From Asparagopsis taxiformis (lineage: Eukaryota > Rhodophyta > Florideophyceae > Bonnemaisoniales > Bonnemaisoniaceae), in NCBI GenBank assembly GCA_030407315.1, contig JALQPE010002462.1:62001-126000 (forward strand): a stretch of 64,000 nucleotides of DNA, in the 5' to 3' direction. Made by a program: the position numbers and the translations under genes. Position 1 is the stretch's first letter. Each line of letters starts with the position of its first letter. Of the stretch, positions 46,385 through 56,010 are shown piece by piece. The notes beneath the pieces were generated by a model. It saw only the letters and a list, made by a program, of their open reading frames with translations, did no database searches and had not been told where the DNA came from.

Positions 46385-47857
46385 ATGCAGATAACAATCA
46401 ACGTAAGAAGCGGTATCGTAAGTGGCCTGATAGAGGGTGCATTTCTTCTCTTCTTTTCACCCATAATATCGCGAGCAACAGCGCGCGTGTACAACTACTT
46501 GACCACACGCATCCTCCGCTCTGGTAAACGAGTGAGGATACGCGACACTTCCACATCTGTCGAGGACCTCATCCCGCGAATATTCCAGTTTCTGCACGCC
46601 TTTTTCGGTCGGGCCAAGACAAGTTTGCAAGCCGACAGAAATGGTCTCTGGCGACAGATGGTCACGCTGCAAATCTCGCTCATCTTGACGACTGGTATCT
46701 TCCTCCTCGGTGTTTTCACAGATGGAAGGTCTGCAGCTGCTTTCGAATAACGTACGGTCTTCCTGTGGAACAGAGGCGCTGTTATCGACACAACGCGAGA
46801 AACCGGCTTTGACGGCCGAGCTTCTGATATTATCGGCATGTCTGGGGTGCGAAGCGCCTGTGTGCAGCGTGTAAACGCCAGTGATTTCAACCTTCATGCA
46901 GTTGCGTTTTTTGAGCCACAGGACTTTGAAAATGGCGGATCGGCGAATGAATCTATCTGTGTGGATGGTGTGCAGACCAAGCAGAGAGTTGGAATCACTC
47001 TCAAGACAAATCGAATATTCAATCCCGAGGCAGATCCCGTGTTCAAAGAGGACATGGAAGGTCAACCTGCATCATTTCAATTTGTCCAAGACTTGTCCAG
47101 AACCGGAACACCTGATTTTTGCCGTGTCAACGTGTCGACTGGAGGCGTTTCGGAAATCTGGACGTTTTCGAATGAAGACTTCTTCTTCAGGACGAGGTTT
47201 GCAGCCCGCGCTACTAGAACGGGCCTGGGTAGTATTGTTCTCAACGCAGGCGTCGCGTACCACTTCTTAAATAGCGATGAGGTCGAGGATATAGAAATGG
47301 ATCAAAATTGCACACAGCTCAGCATGACAATGTTTGCCAATAATCGTTTCACAGCTGAAATTACGGAGGAGGGAGTAGAGCTAGATCTTATCCACTTGGA
47401 GCTTGTCGTGGCAGATATGATGGGCGATCTTGTCTTTTCCGGATATGGATCGCTCGAATCGCAGGATATCATGATCCGCGCTTATTATGCAGGATTGTCG
47501 GATTCGGATGAAGACGTGGGACAAGTTCTTGGCGTGTTCGATGAGCGTATAGTTGATGTGGTTGCTGGCGAGACGCAAATTACTGTCATATCTGAAGCTG
47601 CAGTCATCGGGTTAATCATGACCATAGCGAGTACGTTAGTTTTGGTTGTTGTAAGTGCGCCAATGAAACCGTTGGTGCGCATGACGAGCCCTGCCTATGT
47701 GTCAGCAATGTATAGAGCGCATCGATTAAAGGACGGGACGAACGGAAGGCACGAGTGCTCGGATTTGTTGACCATAACTGAGATGGACGGCGTGCTACAA
47801 GTAGGGCCAGTCGATGAAACCGAGCCGGATGACGGCGATATAGACGGTTGGGGATGA
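46385..47857 (+). CDS. Two-TM protein with an in-frame stop or a tiny intron
   Basis: From ATG 46385 (an in-frame ATG at 46277 is also possible) the frame encodes an amphipathic N-terminus and a TM helix (ISLILTTGIFLLGVF) before TAA at 46748-46750. The same frame continues at once (RTVFLWNRGAVID) to 47857, giving an ectodomain-like region with spaced cysteines, a second TM helix (AAVIGLIMTIASTLVLVVVS) and a short acidic tail. The whole reads as one protein of about 490 aa with both ends anchored. A GT..AG segment at 46729-46773 (45 nt, containing the stop) would remove the TAA in frame, but its donor GTCTGC is weak. The alternatives are a nonsense mutation or readthrough. Family not recognised. 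Confidence 0.6.
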
Positions 47858-48820
47858 CAGGGCGAGGACTGGCTTTCCGCAATGTGGTTTGTAATTAAAA
47901 AATATGAAAAACATTTTCTGTATTATTCCATCGATGCACTGACAATTAAACAGGTGTGCGTGACCCTTACACGGCGATCAATAAAACGATTGGTCCGGTT
48001 TCATCGCCTCCGTAAGAAGTTACACCAAACTCCTTTGGGCGTTATCTAGAGTTCTGTCCACAGCAAGAATACCTCGACCTTTGATTCTCCTCATCACCGA
48101 TCACACTAATTCTAACAAATCTCGGTTTCATCGTTTAATGGACAAAACGCTCTCAGTTGTGTCGTAACGTCGTTTCACAATTTTCGCCAGTCTTTATAAA
48201 TTGGAGAGGGAATGAGTTTCATATCGACTGCACCTTTCTCATGCTGCCCATTAGCGCACGCGTGTTGCTATTCATCGGCACTCTAGTTTCGATTGCAATC
48301 TCAATTCCCACCAGGAATATTTTTTTTCTGAATGTGAGAACGGTGACTCTTGCCCAAAGCAAACGCCTAGCAAAGCGTTACTGGTTGGCTTTCTACATCG
48401 TTTTGCGCTGGAATTCCGCTCATGAACCCTGTTGGGAACGCGATCTCATCTGTCAAGTACTGTAATTACCCGATTTAGCAAACCATGCTGTGTTCGCATC
48501 GAATACCATTGTCGCTGTAAACAGCGAAGGGGTGCACAAGATATGGCAGATCACCGGAGGCGGAAGCGTAGACCGCTTATACTTTAACTGGAATCACAAT
48601 TCTGGAAAGTCGTTCCGTTTCATTATTTCTTCATCTATTTCACATGGACAAATATTAGATGTCCTTCCGTCTCTTCGACTTGGTTATGAGTTCACTATAC
48701 CAGCAGCCTTACGCCAATGTCATGTATTACTTACGATGGACAAACCATGGCAAAGTTTTCTTCATCTACATCTCTAGAAGAGAATAGTTGATCTCTTGAG
48801 TGCAATATATCTTGTGTCAT
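47858..48820. other. Intergenic, no gene seen
   Basis: Contains the 3' flank of the previous gene; an AATAAA lies near 47980. The plus-strand frames at 48157-48465 and 48490-48777 have no motifs or paralogues and I do not call them. Confidence 0.45.
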
Positions 48821-49530
48821 TCAGTGATATTCGCGATTAGCCTTGTCGGATGCATCCAAAAGTCCTTTCCAGTACTTCAGTTCATACTGGGCGCACGCTT
48901 TGGGAATGAGCAGAATTTGCATGCTACTCAGGAACTCTCGTACCTCATGGGCAGAGACTCCAGGTGGTCCAGGAAAAAGGGCACACAATATTTTGGATAT
49001 AATGAAAGGTGAAGGCACCCAACTGTCCTTGTTCTTCACTTCACCGGTTTGCAAATCATACAATGTTTCGTACAGTGAAAATTTCAAGTAATCAGAGTCT
49101 TACTCTCGATACGGCGCAACAAGAAAGAAATTGCGGAATGAAACCTGCTACTCGAAAAAGAAAAGATAGCATCTCTACAAGCTCCACTTATATCTGCAGA
49201 TGCAATAGAGCCACTTGACTGAGGCACCCCTGGTGGTGTTCCCATATTTCGTAAGGTATGCACTTGACCATCGAAGGCACATGCGATGACGACATCCAGC
49301 CCATACAGGACTCTTCTATACAGAGAACCAGGCAGAATCCCACTGATACCAATCGCATCCACCCAGGCCAGTTGGTCTCTAATGCAGTCTGAGATAGCTT
49401 TAACTGCGAAAGCGTGACGGGTTTTGCAAACTTTGTTAAGACGTGTAGGGGTGCTGCATGAAGAAAGAGCTTTGGAAGACGAAAATTGCAAGTTGCGAAG
49501 TACAACTGGTGCTACAAAGGCAAAGTCCAT
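48821..49530 (-). CDS. Possible plastid-targeted protein in two exons, or a relic
   Basis: ATG 49530 starts MDFAFVAPVVLRNLQFSSSK, followed by a Ser/Lys/Arg-rich stretch. The early Phe and the basic, hydroxylated composition resemble transit peptides of red-algal nuclear genes. This frame stops at 49084, and a second frame continues downstream to 48821 with protein-like sequence (DSWVPSPFIISKILCALFPG, CAQYELKYWKGLLDASDKA). A 65-nt GTAAGA...GAAG segment at about 49044-49108 would join the two in frame (RIE then MKNKDSW). So either one short intron is present or the gene is frameshifted. I do not recognise the mature part. No TATA box is seen. Confidence 0.35.
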
Positions 49531-51389
49531 TTTTCCGAGAGAGTTTGACTTTAGACGAAATATGGTTGGAGCAGCAATCCCTGCTACTCCAATCTAAAGT
49601 CTAAACTAGGCTCAGATTCTGCTCAGAGCTAGATTTATTTTCAGAAACGAGAAATAGAGACCAACCTTTAGTATCGAGCTCGAGATTAGGTAATCGAGAT
49701 ACTGGAAAATCCCCGGGAGGCTACTGTTATGCGGTAACATCAACGAATGCGCCAATAACTAATATTATAATGGGTGCGTTTTTCGTGTGTCGAAATGAAT
49801 TGCTTTGCAACTTCAGTATCACTGCTCGAATGTAGCTAATCTTTTGTCCTTTTCTCGTCAGAATTCACTGCAACTCACTTGAAACAACAATGTTGACATG
49901 TCATTGTGAATATGAACCCCTGATCACTTAAGGGACTATTCGTTTTATCCTGACACCAGGTTGCGATAGAGGATTATCATATTCCCACGGACATGAAACC
50001 AAGGATTCAAACTATTTCTCATCACATGAAAGCATCACATTGCTTCATTGTACCCAGCGCAATCCGGGCGGGTGCAATCTAAAGAAAAAGGTATTCCATG
50101 CCTGGATTCAAGAGTATGCAAGTCTTCATGTGCTTCTAGACCTCAATGCGTCGAGCGTGGGCACGTGTTGGATATTCTGACACTCCTATATCTATCATGG
50201 CTCCGAAAGCCAGGTTTTTGACGGACTGATGAATTCGCTCCGATATGCCTTCTCTTTCTTGAGTTGTCGCGATCTCATCTTTGCAACGCTGTAATCGAAA
50301 GCGCATGGCGTCACACTAAACGGTGTGATAGGCGTTTCGGAAACACTGTCCAGAGAAGCGATTCTGGAATGTACTATCCTATCTGACCGAATTGCTAATT
50401 GTGCAGCCTTTTATCAAACAAATCTAGGCAGCGGAATCGTTTTTCGCGAAAGAGAAGAAGAATTGTTTTGGCTTCACGGCTCTACCCACAATCATCGGGT
50501 CTGATATTCTCCTCGGAACTGCGGGAAAAATTTATGAAACTTCTGCAAGTTGTACAAAGTGAACACTCGCGGTCATTATGTATGCCAACTGAGATTCAGA
50601 AGCTTCTCCCTCCAAAGAAACAAGGACGTGAAACTAATGAGTTTGCGACCAGATGCTCCATTGCTGATCCATGGGCTGAATTGCTTTAATTTTCCGTTCT
50701 GATGATAAGGAAAGCGTTGGAATATTCCAGATATATATGAAAGTAGTACTTAGAAGCAATCCATAAAGCTTTAGCCGACTTTAAGATAAGAGTCGGGACA
50801 GTTGTGAACGTATATCAACTTGGTATAATTGACGTTGAAGTTTGGACGTTGCTTTGTGCGAACGTTTTGTAGTCGTTCTATTTGGACAGTGCGTCACAAT
50901 TCACATTGTCATAAAATAATTACGGAAAGTAATTAGATTATGAAGGCGTAGGTCTGTCTGCGAGTGGCAGAGTTTTCTATTTCTTACCGAGTTTCATTGC
51001 ACGTGCCATTAGAATAAAATTTGGAGTCGAAATCGATGAACACGTTTCGAGGAGCATGATGGGACAAAATGGTTGTCTCCATCACATGTCGAGTATGAAC
51101 AAAGTCACACGAGCCGTATATCGTATCACAGGCATGCACTTGTCTTCGCTTCGCGTAACGCACATCGTTCTTCAACCAGTCATCAACGAACTTTTGGCTA
51201 TAGACGTTGCAGTGAAGGAGATCGATATAAAATTCACTTTGCCAAGCGGACAATAGGCGTTCCACCGGGATATTGTGGAAGGAAAGCTGTCGGAACATGA
51301 AGAAATTAAATTAATTCCTCGAATGGAGTCGGTCATGTTCCGGAGAGTGAAGCTTCGCATGGAATTGAACAATACTCGTCTTTGCGCTG
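49531..51389. other. Intergenic, AT-richer, no gene seen
   Basis: Short frames only (for example 50399-50689 and 51056-51300). No paralogy, repeats or RNA structure noticed. The plus-strand frame from about 51275 may be decayed upstream sequence of the U relic that follows. Confidence 0.45.
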
Positions 51390-51700
51390 ACCGCTGTATT
51401 TCCTGGAGGGGGCATAGCATAGAGATATGCCGAGAAACTTGGATCTTGAGAAATCGTACTTGGACCTTTTTGTACCCTTCGCAATGACATTCTCGAACGA
51501 ATGTGGGTTGGACAGGAGGAGAATTTATCCATGTACTGATGAATTGTTTGAACGGCCGTTTACAGACTTGCGCCGTTTCATCAATGGCTACAGTTTACCG
51601 ATATCCTGGATTGGAGAAAGTAGTGCAGATGAAGGTAGACGAAGAGGCGGAGCGGCAGATAGCTGCGGGATGCCGTGACGGGTATTGAGACGCGGTAGGA
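51390..51700 (+). pseudogene. Relic of the C-terminal part of gene U
   Basis: Across two frames the plus strand encodes ICRETW, then TNVGWTGGEF, then GLEKVVQMKVDEEAERQIAAG. These match FCWETL, RRMMWKAGRGEF and GVLEKMIKMQVDEKAERKIV of gene U in order. There is an in-frame stop and an insertion between the second and third blocks, and nothing recognisable after them. It is inverted relative to gene U and 12-14 kb away. Confidence 0.65.
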
Positions 51701-52026
51701 ATCTGTGCAAGTTAGGTATTGCTGAGGTACGGGAGGTGTCTACAACTAATGTTAGTGTCATACGAGACGAGATGGGGCTGCGTACAAGGTTGACAATGAT
51801 AAGTCGGAAGGATACATACAAAGTAAGTGAGAGCCACATGTGTTGTTCGGCGAGAAACGCATGTTGATGCTCGGGTGGCAATACTGTGCAGGGGGGCAAT
51901 ATACTAGACCGACCGAGCGCTTAATTGCCGTAGAAATTGTTCCCTGACCGTCCCAACCGCGATTCTTTTTCCACCTGCTATTGCTACCCTAATACGTCAC
52001 GCCTATCCGGCGTGTGTCTCTCCGCC

Positions 52027-54672
52027 ATGGCGTCACACGACAATGAGATCACATGCGACAGAAGAATCAAGCCTCGGCGTCCCATATTGCCCTTGGTTGA
52101 ATTTGCGACTGTCGACGCTGATCACCAAAGCGTGGCCATTTTAACGACTCTCGGTAGCGTGTTTGTCTATCACATTCCAACCGAACAAACCAAACGAGTT
52201 GCGCTCCGACAAAAGCGCGTCGAGACGGTGCTGGCCATAGCCGACGGCTTTGTGGCCGTCTGTAATACAGACACCATGGAGCTGCACTTCATGAACAGCG
52301 ACGCCAAAATTTCCCAACTGCAAGGAACTGAACCCATGTTCACGTCGGATCCTAGAGTTTGCTCGCTATCTGCAAATGCAGAGTTCTTCGGTATTGTCAG
52401 TAAAGACACGACGACGGGTCTACGTACCGCAACTGTGTTCAATCGATCCGATTGGAATACTCCGCATCAAACCTGGGATGAGCACGACTACGAATACATC
52501 AACTTTTCCCCAGATGGCACTACGACATTTCTGCTCGCTGGTCGACATTTGTTTGCTTTTGACACCCTCAAAGGCTCGCATCGTGCTAGTTTACCGATAG
52601 ATCGTTACGGAAAATACAAGCGCAACTTTGGAGTCGCCGCCAACCAATCTGTCGATCATGTCGCTGTCGCAGACGGTACAACTTTAAGAATATGGAATGT
52701 TAATAATACGGAAACACCCGTCAAAACCATGTCAGCGTATCAATCGCCACGCTCCCGTTCTCTTGCAGCTTGTGCGATATCTCAAGACGGTTCCCGAGTA
52801 GTGGCTGCGCTTCCAGAACGCAAAATCGGCGTGTGGGACACAACGACATGTTCGCACATTGCAACATTCGTTGGACATGACTCCAAACTCTATGCATGTG
52901 ATATAACATCCGACGGAACCTCCATACTTTCTGTTGATGAATTATTTGAAATACGCACATGGCAGATACCAATCGATGACCAAGCTCAACCTGAATCTGC
53001 AGCTTCATCCGATTCTTCATCAGACTTTGGGGAAACACAAATCCGAAAAATCGCAGCAAACCCAGTTCAACCCGAAGTGCAGGTCAAAAAAGTGTTTTCC
53101 ATGCCCACATCAGCCATAGTCTCCACGCATTCGACGACCACCGTCTCCGTCCTGGAGCATGCCTTTGCGAAAATTCTCTCCGACCCCAGTCTACTGGACC
53201 AGTCCTTCATCATTGATCACATTTCGGCCGTCAATGTGAAATCGGCATCGGACCTACTCGCCGGCCATAACATCGTTCTATTCGCCATTCGAGCAGGTGT
53301 GATTACGCGCAGCAACATCCATACCATAGCAGATTCTCGCTGGTATCTGCAGGATAACTTGTACTTGCCCGCCAGCAAACTCACGGCAGAGAATGGCGAC
53401 TTACTGGACGCTGTGTTCCACCACGCAGAAAGTCTGGGGATATTGAAGGATGGGTACTGCTTCAAGATGGCCAGAGAGATCCGAAAAGACCTGCAGAAGG
53501 ATCTGCGATCCGTCGGACAGGCTGTGAGCGATATGGCTCAACGCCTATGTGATCTAGAACAGCGCGTTGGCGGCGTGGAGACCGACATGCAGGATGTGCA
53601 CAATAGGATCAACAAAATAGCAGTGAATGAACAGAAGCTACAGGACGCTGTCATAGGGCTGTCCGATGCGTTGAAACAGCTGCAAAACTCGAATCGCAAA
53701 GACGATAAACGTACCATGTACGCTGCAGTCGCAAAATGTCTGCTGAGCTTCATCCCGCTGGTCGGGCAGGCCATAGGTGAAGTAGCTGTAACTGCCGCAG
53801 AGCTGCTCATGAATTTCAACAAAAGAGACGTGATGCCAGATGAATTGCAGCGCACAAAATCAATTCTTACACAGATCACGCAGGTGGATCTAAGTAACGT
53901 GCAGGTGGCACGGTACGCATTCTCGGGAAAGGCACTAGATAAATTGGCGTTACCCACTCGAAACGCACTACTCCAAAGTGTGCTCGAAAGTGGGTTTGAA
54001 AGCGTCGACGCGGTTGAGAGCATGCTAGTAGAGCTTGTCCATGACATCACAGCCAGCGACGAGCCGATGGCACTGCTGGATATTGGAGACTCTGCGTGGC
54101 TGTCCGAACCGGGTGGGGCGACCAGTGCGGCAGGCTCATCGCAGGGAATTGATTCGCTCGACGAGGAGGCACAAAAGTACTTTCAGTACGTGTGCTTGAA
54201 CAAAGGAGAGCAGGAACTGAGCATTGAGGAAACAAAAGTGGAGTTGAACCGGGTATTGGAACGCTGTAACGGACTGCATGGGATAGATGAGGACACTGTT
54301 GAGAACATGTTTTTCGAGATCGCTGACGAGGACGCGGAAATGGTGAGCGAGGAGATATTTGTGGAGATGTTCCAACGGGTGCGAGAAGATCAGGAGGAAC
54401 AAAATGCAATGCGTGCGCTGATTGACGAGTGCCGCATGCGGTCCCGGAAACGGGCAGATCCGAAAGCGTATCTGAGCATGCGAATGGCGGCGCGATTGCT
54501 GTGCAATGTCGACAAGGAGATGACGGATCGGGGGATTTGGGCGGCGAGGAAGTGCGTAGACGTAGAGAAAGCTGTGCAGCTATGGAAGAGTGCGGACGAT
54601 GATGGTATCGTGACGGTTGATGAGGGCGTGTTCATATGTGCGATGGAAGCGATGGTAAAAATCAGTGAGTGA
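52027..54672 (+). CDS. Family A: WD40-coiled-coil-EF-hand-like protein (copy A6)
   Basis: This encodes 881 aa from ATG 52027 (MASHDNEITCDRRIKPRRPI) in a strong context (CGCCATGG); the frame extends upstream without an ATG. It is the only family A gene on the plus strand. The propeller (VEFATVDADHQSVAIL, FSPDGTTTFLLAGRHLFAF, QSVDHVAVADGTTLRIWNV, CAISQDGSRVVAAL), linker, invariant module (FAKILSDPSLLDQSF, LLAGHNIVLFAIRAG, WYLQDNLYLPASKL), coiled coil, LLSFIPLVGQAIGEV segment and EF-hand-like tail are all present. The last loop (SADDDGIVTVDE) keeps the Gly6 and Glu12 positions with Asp at 3 and 5 and may bind Ca. It lies about 900 bp from the stop of the second NLR, tail to tail. Confidence 0.9.
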   Translation: MASHDNEITCDRRIKPRRPILPLVEFATVDADHQSVAILTTLGSVFVYHIPTEQTKRVALRQKRVETVLAIADGFVAVCNTDTMELHFMNSDAKISQLQGTEPMFTSDPRVCSLSANAEFFGIVSKDTTTGLRTATVFNRSDWNTPHQTWDEHDYEYINFSPDGTTTFLLAGRHLFAFDTLKGSHRASLPIDRYGKYKRNFGVAANQSVDHVAVADGTTLRIWNVNNTETPVKTMSAYQSPRSRSLAACAISQDGSRVVAALPERKIGVWDTTTCSHIATFVGHDSKLYACDITSDGTSILSVDELFEIRTWQIPIDDQAQPESAASSDSSSDFGETQIRKIAANPVQPEVQVKKVFSMPTSAIVSTHSTTTVSVLEHAFAKILSDPSLLDQSFIIDHISAVNVKSASDLLAGHNIVLFAIRAGVITRSNIHTIADSRWYLQDNLYLPASKLTAENGDLLDAVFHHAESLGILKDGYCFKMAREIRKDLQKDLRSVGQAVSDMAQRLCDLEQRVGGVETDMQDVHNRINKIAVNEQKLQDAVIGLSDALKQLQNSNRKDDKRTMYAAVAKCLLSFIPLVGQAIGEVAVTAAELLMNFNKRDVMPDELQRTKSILTQITQVDLSNVQVARYAFSGKALDKLALPTRNALLQSVLESGFESVDAVESMLVELVHDITASDEPMALLDIGDSAWLSEPGGATSAAGSSQGIDSLDEEAQKYFQYVCLNKGEQELSIEETKVELNRVLERCNGLHGIDEDTVENMFFEIADEDAEMVSEEIFVEMFQRVREDQEEQNAMRALIDECRMRSRKRADPKAYLSMRMAARLLCNVDKEMTDRGIWAARKCVDVEKAVQLWKSADDDGIVTVDEGVFICAMEAMVKISE

Positions 54673-54819
54673 AAAATGTCCAATGATTTGCAAAAACATC
54701 CGCGGCGGGTATCGTCCAACTGCGCTGCGCTGCTCGCGCAGATGGTCCGACTTTATTGCTGCACAGGAGTCCTGTAGACAATGCTGCGGAAATATCTGCG
54801 TCGTTGGAACATCCACTCC

Positions 54820-56010
54820 GACACATTCCACTCTTCCAGTCGCACTCGTGCGCAACATGCGGCCGTCCAACAACTCGATAATTGGCAATCCCATCATTCG
54901 ACTTTTACTTGATCAAACACGCTATTTCACGCCGATCAGCAACGTGGGCGAGATATGACGCTGCTCAATCGATCCGGAGCCTTTGCGCCCTGCGTGTGCA
55001 CCCACATCAACCCGTCTGCTCCCAATCGGGACTCCAGCTGCCACTCAATTAACTAGTTATCATGCCTCTACTCGGTCTGCCCAGAACTTTCACTGCGCCC
55101 AATATCGGCGCTCACAGATTCGTGCTAATCGTATGTTTCGGTGGATCGGTGGCATTCCCCCAGTCTCCGTCTCCGAAATCCTTGTACTGCGAAATTGCGC
55201 ACACCAACTGGTTGAACATGACTCTGTCATCTCCGGCTCATGCGTCACACCGATCAGCCAACTTCCTCTCATCCTCTCATACCTATCCACCTCAGTTTAG
55301 CATGCTGAGGTCAAAAGCTCTTGAACGCTTTTTCACCAGCACAGATATAGATGTGTTCCAGCCATTCATCACAGTTGTACTGCTCTGTTCCTGTTTAGGC
55401 TTGTGTGACGAAAGCGCTAGTCATATTCAACTGAAATGAGCGCGTCCCAGTCGACAGTTCCCGTTCGACAAGTACTAAATTAATTTATTGAACCAGTCGC
55501 GTCCATCCATTCCGTGTGTCGCAGTTGAATACAGGTTAGACTACTATGGAACTTCATTTGTTTATCAACAAATTCTTGGTATTGCTCTAGGCGATAGTAC
55601 AGCTGAACCATTGCGCAAGATTTAGACCAACAGTTGTTCCACTTTTCCGACGCCCCATCGCCTCCACGATTGCGTCTCTGATCTCTTCAACAAATTTCCG
55701 TTGCGCAGCCTTTTCCGCTGCGCTATCCCCATTCGTCACTCTGTTCTTGTTCTCGATGCCAGTTATATTCCTCAGAGATTGCAGCGCCTTCAACACATCC
55801 CCGACTCCATATTCCCGCTCCTTCGCCATTCGCTGCAGGAATCCCTCCTTCATGAACACGCTCTCTCCCTTCTCGTCAACCAAACTAAACAGCGACTTCT
55901 CATCTCTGCAATCATTCAGCGTCAAGCGGTAGAAGACAGGAATGATGATTACTTCATGTTCACCCCCCTGACGGAATCGCTCCAAGAAGCACATCAATTC
56001 CTTCAGCGTC
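54820..56010. repeat. Duplicated block, copy 1
   Basis: Nearly identical, in the same orientation, to about 61055-62250. It covers noncoding 3' flank (about 770 bp) and the last 140 codons of the NLR 2 TIR end. Differences are scattered substitutions and a 4-bp indel near 55480. Boundaries are by eye. Confidence 0.85.
55483..55488 (-). terminator. Poly(A) signal AATAAA of NLR 2
   Basis: AATAAA on the minus strand about 100 nt past the stop at 55587. The duplicated block keeps it at 61716-61721. Confidence 0.4.

Noticed and set aside
55062..55439. 125-codon frame with a hydrophobic end, kept in both copies of the duplicated block (also 61298-61675)
   Set aside because: Most differences between the copies in this frame change the amino acid, as expected of noncoding DNA. 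Both copies persist because the whole block was recently duplicated or converted.
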